DNA from: Chaenocephalus aceratus
Taxonomy: Eukaryota > Chordata > Actinopteri > Perciformes > Channichthyidae
Assembly: GCA_023974075.1 (NCBI GenBank)
Contig: CM043808.1
Span: forward strand, 20,544,136-20,608,135
Direction of reading: 5' to 3'
DNA: 64,000 nt
Shown: piece by piece, positions 45,892-56,960 of the stretch
Layout: every line of letters begins with the position of its first letter
How positions within the stretch are numbered: the stretch's first letter is position 1
Notes under the pieces: generated by a model
Seen by the model: the letters and a program-made list of their open reading frames with translations, nothing else
What the model was told of the DNA's origin: nothing
Databases searched by the model: none
Position numbers and translations under genes: made by a program

Positions 45892-46734
45892 TGTGACAGT
45901 CGCAGATTGATCTCAGTGTTTCTTATAAACTGTAGGGGCAGGGGAAAGGGTTAAGGCATGTAGTTTGGATTAAAATGAAATGAGAATCTATGATGCATGT
46001 GTATTATCCTCGCAACTACAGTCGTTAAAATGTCCACCTTTATGTAAGGTTTGAGGGTGTGGTTCTTCAAGCCTCATTTGCATATTCACCTGTCGCGGCG
46101 CGCCCAGAGGCTTTTTAGTGGGCACGTCAACAGGATGCCAGAGGTGGTTCTCACGGGAGGAGGAAGCCTGTGTGTGGTGAATGCGGGTATTCAGCGGGAT
46201 AGTTACGTTTTCTCAGCATGTGTATATATGTAAAAATGCAATGGGGAACTAACTGAAAGTAACCGTATGTGGTTATTGCATCGACCGACCTGGAAGCACG
46301 TCTCCTTGGAGAGCACGTGCACAGAGAGAGAGAAATTCTCTCCGACACAGGGTGAGATCGCTCCTTTGTGCCACGCTGGACCTCGTGTTTCCTTTTTTGT
46401 GTGGAATATAGCCTGAAAAGGCCTACAAACATTTCTGTTTTTGCCGCCGACGGGCGCAGGAGCAACAGTTTTTTTTTGTCAATGAACAGTAGCCTGGATT
46501 AGGCAGTAAAGACACTTTTTGTGTATCGCAGAGCGGACTGTTTAATTTTGTTTGTGTTGTTTGGCTGGAAAACTGTCAATATAATGGATCCATGCATGAA
46601 ATCTGTCTCTGTTTATTTTGTTTAAGGAGCAGAGTATCCGTTTATTATTTCTGTTTACCTTTATAATATTATTTCATTCAAGAACCCCTTGTGCGTTTAA
46701 TTAACACAACTATTTTAGATAGTTGATCGTTACA
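45892..46734 (+). repeat. Probable 5' LTR of the Gypsy element
   Basis: The left edge is the point where the right arm diverges from the left arm, and the sequence begins TGTGACAG. The right edge is placed at TTACA/GATGG, because TGGTGGCCAGTATGGGG at 46737 resembles a tRNA primer-binding site. The length would be 843 bp. There is no second LTR to confirm either edge. Confidence 0.5.
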
Positions 46735-46931
46735 GATGGTGGCCAGTATGGGGAATGAAATGTGATTTAAAAATCTGATATTATTTAAAGGGAACATTTT
46801 TGGAGATTTTGAAACTGCCAATTGGGATATTTTTGTTTACTGAGTCACTAAGCCTATGTGTTGAATTGTATTGATTGGATGAGAAAAGAAAAACGTGTTC
46901 TGTACTTGTGTAAAATAACCATAGTCAGGCA

Positions 46932-48332
46932 ATGGCTTCTGAAGAAAATGTACAACAGAATATGGAAGCACAATTAGAAGAGAATGAGTCTGAAGAAGGT
47001 AGTATAGCACAGGAGACCAGTGGGCAACACCATGAAAATAGAGGTGATGCATGGATAACAAGAAGAAAATCTATTACTGATATTACCTCTTTGATCGGTT
47101 ATCTTTATATATCTGATGCAGAGCAGGAGGAAAGTATAGGAGATTAGGATAATACATTTTACCATGCATATCCTGCTCTTGCATCTTTCTCCACAGACTT
47201 GGGAACAGTTATAGAGAGAGTTAAGTCCCTTGAGGCTGATTTTAGAGATTCAGTTAATAGTGCGCTAAACCGAGAAGATGACATCAGAGGTTTCGTGAAT
47301 AAGAATGTTGAAGCACTGGATCATCATGTTATGTCAACTTTGAAAAACTTTGAAGAGAAACTGATGGACTGTTTACAAAGGCGTGATGAAAAATGGAAGG
47401 CAGAAATCCAAAGGCTGAAACGCGCCAGCCTCCCTGCTGTCCATAGGCCCTTTGTCAGTGCTGGTGCTAGTTTTCAGACGTCTTATGGTCGCACCACTCC
47501 AGCTCAAACACCTCTCATTAGTGCCTCTCACACCCATGCTCCTTCTCTTGGTAGTGACACTCAGGTGTCGGGTCCTCATATTAGTTATCCCACTCCTACT
47601 CATTCAGTTCCCTCTGCTGGGGTTTCTGTCGGCCGAGCAGAGATTGCCAGAAGAGAACTTGATACTATTGATGCTGCGCCACACGGCAGGACATCATTCA
47701 CTGACCTACTTCCGCTGGGACAACCACCAGGAGTCATTGACAACATAAACCCCATCACACCTGTAGGAGCAGTATACCGCCATCCAAGCAGTACACCGGT
47801 GGTGTATTCAAAGCCTGTCATTCATATGGAGTTCCCCTCTTTCGGTGGTTCCAGGGAGGTTGGAGAGGTTTTGAACTTTGTGGATCGCTGTGAAACATTC
47901 TTTGAAGTTAGGCCATTAACAGATGCAGAGTTAATAGGGGCTTTATCTGGGGTTCTTAAGGGGCCAGCGCATAGTTGGTGGTGTGTAGCAAAAAGCACAG
48001 TACACAACTGGCCAGAATTCAAAGAAGCTTTTCATGCAGCTTTCCTACCTCCTGATTACCTCATGGAAGTGGAGGAGAAGTTGAGGGATATGGTGCAGGT
48101 ACCCGAACAGTGTTTGAGGGATTTTGCCTATGATTACCGAGCCCTTTGTCTACGATGGAAACCCGATATCTGTAATCCCAGAATAGCTGGTTGTCTTCGG
48201 GGCACTGTCAGAACCGTGGACCAACTGGTGTCAATAGGCACATTAGTGGAAAAAGATTGCACAGCTGCAAAAGAATATTGGGGGAAAGTGAACAAAATTG
48301 AACAAAAGGCCCCAGGAAAAATGGAGCGCTAA
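46932..48332 (+). pseudogene. Gypsy Gag polyprotein, interrupted
   Basis: The frame opens with an acidic MASEENV peptide, meets an in-frame TAG at 47145-47147, and continues in the same frame to 48332. It has a Glu/Lys-rich coiled segment (about 47200-47430), a Ser/Thr/Pro-rich linker, and a capsid-like domain with [25 protein letters not shown] and [17 protein letters not shown], typical of Ty3/Gypsy Gag. No CCHC zinc knuckle is visible before the TAA. Gag would form the cytoplasmic particle that packages the RNA. Confidence 0.8.
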
Positions 48333-49156
48333 GAAACCTGCTGATGTAGTGACCATAGTGCAGAGAGGGAAGAGAAATCCAGTAAGTCTCCTACATGTCC
48401 CCGTAGAGGTGAGAGGAATGCAGTGTAAAGCTGTTTTTGACACTGCAGTCTGCATGTACATACTCCCTCATGCGACACAGCCAATGGCTGGATGTAGTCC
48501 GTAAAGGAGAGCAACTGAAGCCCAGTGAGAACCAAAGCTTTGCTTTGGCTGATGGGAAGACATGCCATGGAGCCTTAGGAAAGGTACAGCTACTCTACGG
48601 CTGGCATGACATGATGTGGTCGCTAGAAACATACATAATCGATGACAACAACCTGGCATTCCCCATCATTCTAGGCTTGGACTTCCTTACCAAGACCTCA
48701 ACCATTATCAACCTGGGAGACCGAACATATGGAGTAAAGGGGCCAAGGGATTATGTGTTCTATTCATTCCTTTCTCAACCTGCTGAGATCCCGGCAGCTC
48801 ACCCCAGTGTTAGTCTCATAATAGCACTTCCGCTATCCAAGTCATTTCCTATTCAAGAAGAGACTGCCCCAGATTTTTCAGCTCATCCACCAGAGGTTAG
48901 AGAAATCTTGAAGGCTTGGCCAAAGGTGTGTTCAGGCAGTTTAGGGAAAACTAAGGTAGAAGAGCACAATATATTTACTACAGACGAGGTTCCAGTGCGC
49001 TGCAAAGCATACAGGGTATCACCCCACAAGCGTCAGATCATAATAGACCAGGTAGAGCAGATGCTTAGGGATGGCATTATTGAACCGTCACAGTCAGCCT
49101 GGGCGTCCCCAGTGGTCTTGGTGCCAAAACCTGACATGTCCCCAAGATTGTGCTAA
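48333..49156 (+). pseudogene. Gypsy Pol: protease and start of RT
   Basis: Protease-like sequence VPVEV...KAVFDTAV (frame 48298-48504) has the D-T motif, followed in another frame (48437-49156) by ILGLDFL, the second conserved protease block. Next comes the RT N-terminal region with YRVSPHK and VLVPKPD. The frame ends at a TAA-type break near 49153, and the DYRKLN-like block expected next is missing, so a short deletion is likely. Confidence 0.75.
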
Positions 49157-49955
49157 GACTCGGCAAGATGCCTATCCTATGCCACTTATTCATGAGTTGG
49201 AGTCATTGCATGGAGCCGCCTTCTTCAGTATCCTTGACCTAAAATCAGGCTACTGGCAAGTGGCAATGTCAGAGGAAAGCAACGCCAAGACAGCAGTAAT
49301 CACACCGATAGGCCTCTACCAGTTCAAGTGCATGCCATTTGGGCTGAAGAACGCCGGTGCATCTTTCCAGCGATTGATGGAAAAGGTCGTGGGAGAGCTG
49401 AGGGGGAAATTCTGCTTTGTGTATATTGATGATGTCATCATCTTTTCACCCTCACAAGAACAGCACTTCAATGATTTAAACGCTGTGATGAAGAGACTGC
49501 ATGAGGCTAATTTAACACTCAATCTGAAGAAATGCCATTTCTTCCAGCAAGAGTTAAAGTTCCTTGGCCATATAGTGTCTGAGAAAGGGGTTCAGGTGGA
49601 TCCAGAGAAAACACTGGCAGTGAAAGAATATACTACTCCCACAAATATCAAGTCACTGCAACGATTTCTGGGACTTGTGGGATGGTACCACAAATTAATT
49701 TCCCACTTTGCAGATATGGCAGCTCCCTTGCATCGCCTGACAAGGAAAGCGGTGGAGTGGATATGGAGCGAAGAATGCCAGCAAAGCTTTGAACACTTGA
49801 AACAGGCTATGGTCAGCGCTCCCATCCTAACACAACCTGACCACTCAATTCCTTTTGAGGTGCACACAGACGCTAGTGACGCCGGTTTGGGTGCAGTCTT
49901 AGTCCAAGCTACTAAGGAAAGGGAGCAGGTGATAGCTTATGCTCACGGGGATTGA
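49157..49955 (+). pseudogene. Gypsy Pol: reverse transcriptase
   Basis: The frame contains [14 protein letters not shown] (first catalytic Asp), [14 protein letters not shown] and [10 protein letters not shown] with the YIDD active site, then the thumb and connection [11 protein letters not shown] and the RNase H start [14 protein letters not shown]. It ends at a frameshift (AYAHGD then TGA, 49953-49955). Confidence 0.85.
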
Positions 49956-51568
49956 GAGGAGCCGAGTGTAACTACTCCACATCAGAAAAGGAATGTCTAG
50001 CTGTTGTATGGGCTGTTGAAAAGTGGCGACATTTTCTTGAGGGAAAAGAATTCACGGTATACACAGACCATGCTGCTCTGACTTGGGCCTTCAACTGTCC
50101 GAAGACCTCTTCCCGGCTGGCTAGGTGGATCTTACGACTCCAGCAATTTCAATTTAGGGTCCAATACAGAAAAGGCCTGCACAACATAGTGCCTGATGCT
50201 CTGTCCAGAGCGATTGCACATCCATCCACAACTGCGTATGTTACCTCAAACACCTCTCACTGTGCTTCTGACTTACCAACCACCCTATCAGACATACGAG
50301 AGGCCCTGGAAAGGGACCCTGAAATCAGTGACATGGCAAAACAGTCTGCTGCCATTTGTAAGCCAGATAGGATAGGGTACACTGTGTTACAGGGTATTCT
50401 GTATCGGAGGTTGTCTGTGAGAGTAGGGGGAGACAAATATCAGCTAGTGGTTCCCAATAGTCTAGTAATATATTTTCTGGAGTACTTCCACAACCATCCC
50501 CTGAGTGGACATCTGGGCAGACTCAAGACTCTTCTTAAGATCCTTGAGGTGGCTTGGTGGCAGTCTGTTAGGAAGGATGTGTGGGCCCATGTAAAGTGTT
50601 GCAACACCTGCCAGGCCTACAAAGCGAATAATCAAAAACCAGCGGGGTTCATGCAGCCTACCCCGGTGGAGGAGCCCTGGGAAAAGCTGGGGATTGATCT
50701 TATGGGACCTTTTCCCCGCAGTAAAAAAGGCAATTGCTTTCTCCTCATGGTTGTGGATTATTTCACAAAGTGGATTGAGATGTTTCCCCTAAAAGACAGC
50801 AAAACTCACAAAATTGTCGCCGTCTTGAAAGATGAGATCTTCACCCGTTTCGGTGTCCCACGTGAGTTGGTTTCTGATCGGGGAGCGCAGTTCACTGGCC
50901 ATGAAATGGCCAACCTATGCAAATCCTGGGGAGTCACACAAAAGTTCACCACCAGCTATCATCCTCAAGCCAATCTCACGGAACGGTCCAACCGGACCAT
51001 CAAAACGATGATTGCTTCTTATGTAGGGACACAACATAAGAACTGGGATCAGTGGATCAGGGAATTTCGTTTTGCCGTCAATGCTGCCTATCATGAGACA
51101 ACGGGGCAAACACCTGCAGTCCTGGCACTCGGAAGATCCCTGAAAGGCCCACTGGAGAGGTTCATCAGCCCTCCATCTCCACCTCATCAACCTACATATA
51201 GACTACTGGAAAGACAACAAAAGATGGTGGAACAAGTAAAAAAGAGAGTTGGAGTATGCCAAGCCAGGTATTATAATACCCACAGGAGAGGTGCACAACT
51301 CCTGCTGAGAGACCTGGTCTGGGTTCGCACTCACCCACTCTCTAAAGCATCAGAGAACTTCTCAGCAAATAAAAAGAGTAGAAGCCGAACTGGATTGTAT
51401 GAGATGCTTCTTGATCATTTATTTTGTATAGTTAATTCCTGGAAGCTGCCACAAGTGACACACATACTGGCTGGAGGCAGAATGAGTCCTTGGTTCACAT
51501 GGTTGAAAAAGTCCATGAACCTTAACGACCTGTGCGGTTGTGTATATTATGAACATCTGACACAGTAG
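49952..51568 (+). pseudogene. Gypsy Pol: RNase H and integrase
   Basis: The longest frame of the element (538 codons). RNase H continues with [20 protein letters not shown] and VYTDHAAL. The integrase zinc-binding HHCC region ([10 protein letters not shown]...CNTCQAY) is followed by the catalytic core with Asp in GIDLMGPFP, Asp in [10 protein letters not shown], and Glu at LTERSNR, giving D,D-35-E-like spacing by eye. The C-terminal GPY/F or chromodomain is absent; sequence after [10 protein letters not shown] is unrelated. Confidence 0.87.
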
Positions 51569-52061
51569 AAGAGCATCTCTTATGAAGCATTTTTTAAGTA
51601 TTACATCATTTTACAGCTTATTTATTCATATAATAGTCTGTAAAATAAATGAAACTTTATTTAGAACTTTTACTTTTTCCCTTCATTCTTTGTGTTTAAA
51701 AGAGTTGTGTTTTCTATCTCAAGAACTCTCTTCTTTGACTGTGATGAATAAAGTATGCGTGCAATAACCAGACTCTTGATCATAATCTTTACTGCATGTG
51801 TGCAGTAAAGAATTGTAATATCTCTCCTTGTGGTTTCTAGGAAATATAAACATGCACAGACAGTTTTGTGTAGGTGTGAGTCATGCATAGTAACACGTTA
51901 TACCATATCTGTGTGTGTTTCAATACAGGATATTTTATCAATTAAAACTAATTAAAATAATCATGGCTATATTATACATCATGGCTTTCAGAGTGCCCAT
52001 AGGAATCCTACTGACTTCTGTGGTGATCCTGTGACTTTTTCTCTCTTGCAACACAGTGGAG
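51569..52061. other. Spacer after Gypsy element, nothing recognised
   Basis: AT-rich. A direct search for the start (TGTGACAG) or end (GATCGTTACA) of the 5' LTR found no second LTR here. Confidence 0.45.
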
Positions 52062-54018
52062 ATAATAATAATAATTAATTTTGTTAGCGCTTTTACAGGT
52101 GCTCAAAGTCGCTTTACAAAGATAGTGAAAAGAAAAGAAAAGAACAACAAATAAATACAGTTAAAGTCAAATTAAAATCAAGCAATACAAAAACAATCAC
52201 ACATTAAAAGCCAGATAGAAGAGGTGAGTTTTTTGAAGGTGGTGAGGTCAGTGCAGTCTCTGATGGGTTATCGAGTCGTGAAGTGATGAATGCATGAATC
52301 AGGGTTTCAGCAGCAGAGGAGGAGAGTGATGGGCGGAGACGGGCAATGTTTTTGAGGTGGAAAAAGGCAGTCCTGGTGATGTTATTGATGTGGTGATTGA
52401 ATTTGAGCTGCCTGTCAAAGATGACTCCGAGGTTTCGGATGTGAGGGGGGGGGTATAGTGTTGCTGTCAATGGTGAAGTTGAAATTCTGGATGGTATGGG
52501 ATGGGGGCCCATGATAATGACGTCTGATTTGGCACTGTTCAGTTGGAGATAGTTTGTTTGCATCCATCCTTTTATTTCTGAGAGACAGTTGGTGAGAGTG
52601 GAGTGTGTTGTGGGGGTGATGGTTTTTGTTGAGATATAAAGTTGGATGTCATCGGCATAGCAGTGAAATTGAAGGTTGTGGCGATGAATGATTTTGCCAA
52701 GGGGGAGCATGTAGAGGATGAAGAGGAGGGGGCCAAGCACCGAACCCTGGGGGACGCCTTGGGACAGAGGAGGAGGTGCAGTTATTGATGTTGATAAACT
52801 GATGTCTGTCGGTGAGGTAGGATTTCAGCCAGGAGAGTGCAGTGTCGGTGATGTTGAGTGATGATTCGAGGAGGGACAGCAGGATGGTGTGGTTGATGGT
52901 GTTGAATGCTGCGGTGAGGTCGAGGAGGATGTTCAGGTTGCCGGAGTCAGAGGAGAGGAGGAGGTCGTTTGTGATTTTGAGAAGAGCTGTTTCTGTGCTG
53001 TGTTTTGATCGGAAACCGGATAGAAATGGCTCAAAGAGGTAATTGGAGCTGAGGTGAGATTTCAGTTGTGAGGCAATGACATGTTCAAGTATTTTTTACA
53101 GAAAGGGGAGATTTGAGATGGGCCGGAAGTTGGACATGATGTCGGGTGTGAGTCCAGGTCTTTTGAGAATGGGTGTGATAGCAGCCAGTTTGAGAGAGGG
53201 GGGAACTGATCCAGATCTGAGGGAGGAGTTAATGATGGTGGCGATCAGTTGGGAGATGGCAGGGAGGCTCTCTTTAACAAATTTGGAGGGCATTGGGTCA
53301 AGTGTGCAGTTGCAGTTAATTGGGGGGGGGGGGGGGGGAAGAAGACAGACATCTTGCAGGTAATGGAGGCAGTGATTGCTGAAGGTGAGATGGATTTGAG
53401 ATTTCTGTAGGTTATTGTGTGTTTTTGCTTTTGGGTGGGGATGGGGATATTGATGTCCATGATGATGGCCAGGTGATCAGAGATGTGGAGATTGAGGCTG
53501 GACAGATGATGGATGGTGAGACCAGTGTAGCAGACCAAGTCCAGGATGTGACCACGGCTGTGTGTTGGGAAGTTGATGTGTTGAGAGAAGTTGCAGCATA
53601 AAGGGTTTCCAAAAATTCAGAGGCATATTTGCAGGTCGGGTCGTCAACGTGAATGTTAAAATCACCTAAGAGGAGAACAGATGGGGATATGACAGAAAGC
53701 TGAGTGAGAAGGTCAGAGAGGTCCGAGAGAAAGGAGGGGTTTGGCTTCGGGGGACGGTAGATGATGGCTGTGACCAGGGGAGTGGGACCAGAGAATTTGA
53801 AGACCAGGTGTTCAAATGAAGAAACATCGGGGATGGAGATTATGGTAGTTTTTATGTCCTTTCTGATAATAGCAACGATGCCACCACCCCGCCCTTGTGG
53901 GCGAGGTTTGTCGATGTATGTGAATCCTGGGGTGATTTGATTTATAGAAAAATAGTCATGGGGTTTTTGCCACGTTGAGGCGAGATGGCATTTATAGTTT
54001 GGAGGGAAATTTCATGGA
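52062..54018 (-). mobile_element. L2-clade LINE (copy 3), 5'-truncated
   Basis: Minus strand. The 3' end near 52062 follows an AATAATAAT repeat, with TTTTGTTAGCGCTTTTAC typical of this fish L2 tail. RT carries YADDIQLY (about 52645) and [15 protein letters not shown] (52204-52740). The endonuclease part at 53600-53990 has YRPPKPNPSF and LLGDFNIHVDDP. Several frameshifts and a G12-type tract (about 53324-53338) break ORF2. It is a different subfamily from the copies at the window start. Confidence 0.85.
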
Positions 54019-56282
54019 GTTAAGAAACCTAACTTAATGCCTGCGTGCAATATAGAGAGATATTGACAAATCCTCTTTCTTTATCCAGTCAATTAACTTA
54101 CCTGCAGGCCTTCACAAAAATAGCTAGCATACTGCAGCTTTCCCTCCTCTCTACTTTAAGGAATATATGTTTGACTGACCTGAGAGCGGACCAGTCCAGA
54201 AGTAAGGAGGAAGAAAATAAAGCAAACTCAAAATGTGGGCATTTCTTGAAAACTATTCACAAGTCTGTACATGGCTAGCATCATGCTCTGCAACAGTAAG
54301 GCCTGCTGCATTGCCCACATTAACAATCTGAATTTCTATGAGCAGTCTTATATAGCCCCCTACCATTAGGTGCTACCAAAAAACAGGCCTGTTACTTACA
54401 GTCACACCTGTTACACATATAATAGTGAAACACAAGTCAAACTATATCAAACATGAAATCCACAATACTAAACACGCATTTATGAAGCTATTTATAATTA
54501 ATACATTAAAAACAATACAGCAAAAGCTACCAACAACTATATCACCCCCTAGTAGCTTACTCTGTGAAACTGTTTTTACTTTACAAAAAGGTGTTCTTTC
54601 CACTGGGACCGTTTTAACAACGGACCATTAGTGTTAGAGCGCTCAGGTAAGATAGGCTACCTTACGTTATATATCATATTTCTTATAGGTTGGGCTATAA
54701 GAAATTAACATGAGTTACATTTGCTTGCAGATATAAACCCATCAAATAAACGTTTTTAAACGCCACACTTGCTTGTCTGTTTGTTAACCAAGTGTTCCAA
54801 TATGTGTTTGTGCTAAACATGCTATTATATAACTGTAGGCAACACACAACCTAATAGAGCAAACAATGCTTCGCCTTTAGCCTAATGAAACTCACAAACA
54901 TAACATAGACCTAGATCCCCTCCGTTACAATGTTGCAAATGAAGGGTGCTTTAAATACAAATTATATCATATTTGTTACTCAACATTATTTTCACAAGCG
55001 TGTAAATATAACGCAGTTGTGTCCCAAGTAAATTAGTTGCACAAATTGCTTTTTTCTTTTCCCACATCAATGTTATAAAATAAAATAAATACAGAAGCAG
55101 TGTAATTTGTTGCACCTTTTGTTTTTACTATAGGCTACTATACAAAGTTAAACATCTCTAACAAGCTGTATTAGTAGCCTATTTACCCTATGGGATTTTA
55201 TTTATTTATGAAAGAATCTTTGTTACCTAGAAAAGCTCTTAGTCCCATTTAATTATTTTAAGTTGACCTCATACTTTCAACCTATTTTGGCAGTTATCTC
55301 TCTCTTCCTTGTTTGTTTTTTCTGCATATAATGTGAAATTGCTAGTAAGCTGTCAGGTTATGGTATGTTTTCCACGTTGGATAAACCGTAATGTCATCTG
55401 GTCACTCAATGATGAAGCAGCATTGTAATGAAGCAGCTCAGCTTAACTATAACTCAGCAGGCAAATTCATGCATAGATGTGTTACTGTTTTTAAATCACA
55501 ATTTCCTCGTCTCTTCACTGACTATTTACCAAGCAATGTATATTCATCTTTAACTTTTTGTTTTATTAAGAGGGTCATAATACATAATAATAATCAACTT
55601 TGATTGAGTTACTTATTTATATGTTGCTAGGTTCTTGTAGTTTTCCTGCTGCTGTGGAACTTACATTTATTGTGTGATCAAAACAGTTGAATATCTTAAA
55701 AAGGGACAATGTTAATCATGAAGCATTGAATTGAAAGATAAATGAATCAAGTAGGTGCAGTGGTGATTTCCCCCCAGTGCTCCAGCTTGTCCCCCAGAAG
55801 TATGAATTAAAGGCACTGGAGAAATACAACAACAAAAAACACGATTCTTATATAGTTCCTCCTGTTTTTTCCAGGTGAAGGGATCTCTGCATTAAGTAGG
55901 ACAGTGTCATCCACACCCATGCCAGATTGATAGACAAACTGTCGGCACGGGTACCATACATGTTTTCCACAGCAGTGGTACCCTTCCTTGCTTCAGGCTC
56001 AGGTTAAAGAGGAATTTTACAATCCCACACAGATTTGAGGAGCCTTGAGCCTCCTTAATATTCCACCTCAGCTCCCTTAGAACAATCCTCAGCTCCTTTT
56101 TACCTGACTAAAAAAACAATAAACTTTATATTTATATTATCATACATTTTACCTCCTTGTGTTGATTAATTGTATCAGGGGATACCATGGTATATTTTGC
56201 TGCATGCAGCCTACCTTTTAAAGTTCTTAACAAATAATCTGAGGGGAATTTCTTGTTGTTTGTTTTTAACTTGTGATGTGTC
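54019..56282. other. Intergenic, no gene recognised
   Basis: Low-complexity AT-rich spacer with short open frames but no motifs. Confidence 0.4.
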
Positions 56283-56345
56283 ATTTTGTAAAACACTTTG
56301 AGCTGCATGTGTTATAAATAAAGCTTTATTATTATATGTATCTGT
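56283..56345 (+). mobile_element. LINE 3'-tail fragment
   Basis: The sequence AAAACACTTTGAGCTGCATG then TTATAAATAAAGCTTTATTATTAT has the form of a fish LINE 3' end. Confidence 0.5.
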
Positions 56346-56594
56346 AAAAAAAAAACTAAAAAAACATCACATCACAGTCAGACCAAAAGGCATAAAAGCC
56401 TACTAGACAATATACAAATACAAGGTTTACTATTCAAATCAATAGAACAAACGTTTTCAAATAGACAAAGCTTAGAGTTATATATCAGATGATGGCTAAC
56501 ACGCTGTGTCAAAGAGTTAGATCACAACCAACAGGCATCAGTCTAGTATTACATAATTTAAATGAGCAGGTATGGTTTCCCATTCGGAAGAATA

Positions 56595-56861
56595 CGGACC
56601 AATCGGAAGCCGTGCTCCACTGTCACTCTGCTGAGGCGGGGCATCACACCAGCCACTCTGCTCGCTCATTGGGCACTGGCCGCTATGCCCATGACTCGCC
56701 AGCCAATCAGAGGCGTCGGTCGATCAGACGACGTTTGGTAGTGAGAGCCGCATTTTTTCCTTGGTGCAGCTGCATCTCGGGACGCTTCGCTTTGATGGGT
56801 AAACATCTCTGCAGGCTTACACATCAGTTTGTTAGAGTAACAGCAGAAAACCTGAAGCAAC
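56595..56861 (+). promoter_or_regulatory. fdft1 promoter region with CCAAT and SRE-like sites
   Basis: GC-richer than its flanks. CCAAT boxes lie at 56599-56603 and 56703-56707, and an inverted one (ATTGG) at 56668-56672. ATCACACCAG at 56643-56652 differs by one base from the SREBP core consensus and is 15 bp from the inverted CCAAT, the arrangement used by SREBP plus NF-Y in sterol genes. No TATA box is evident. The transcription start is unknown. Confidence 0.45.
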
Positions 56862-56960
56862 ATGGACATCCTGAAGTCACTGGGGCACCCGGAAGAGATA
56901 TTCAACCTATTTAAATTTAAAATGGGGGGATGCAGCACTGTGATGCGAAAGTTGGATTAT
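56862..56960 (+). CDS. fdft1: fdft1 coding exon 1
   Basis: Encodes [20 protein letters not shown] to LDY (33 codons), matching the squalene synthase N-terminus, and ends GATTAT/GTGAGT, phase 0. The 2-kb intron that follows holds a GC-rich island just before exon 2. Confidence 0.92.

Larger units (their letters stand above)
45892..51568 (+). mobile_element. Ty3/Gypsy retrotransposon, degenerate
   Basis: Probable 5' LTR, gag, then protease, RT, RNase H and integrase in the Gypsy order. No 3' LTR or env-like frame was found, and the integrase C-terminal region runs into unrelated sequence at about 51340. At least four frame breaks make it inactive. It entered the right inverted-repeat arm, whose sequence stops at CACGT before the LTR. 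Confidence 0.85.

Noticed and set aside
46151..46465. 104-codon minus frame in the presumed LTR
   Set aside because: No motif and it lies within the LTR; probably chance.
51569..52061. Looked for a 3' LTR and an envelope-like gene after the integrase
   Set aside because: Neither a copy of the 5' LTR ends nor a membrane-protein-like frame was found.
56489..56914. 141-codon plus-strand frame over the fdft1 promoter and exon 1
   Set aside because: It reads exon 1 in the wrong frame; the correct frame starts at 56862 and matches squalene synthase.
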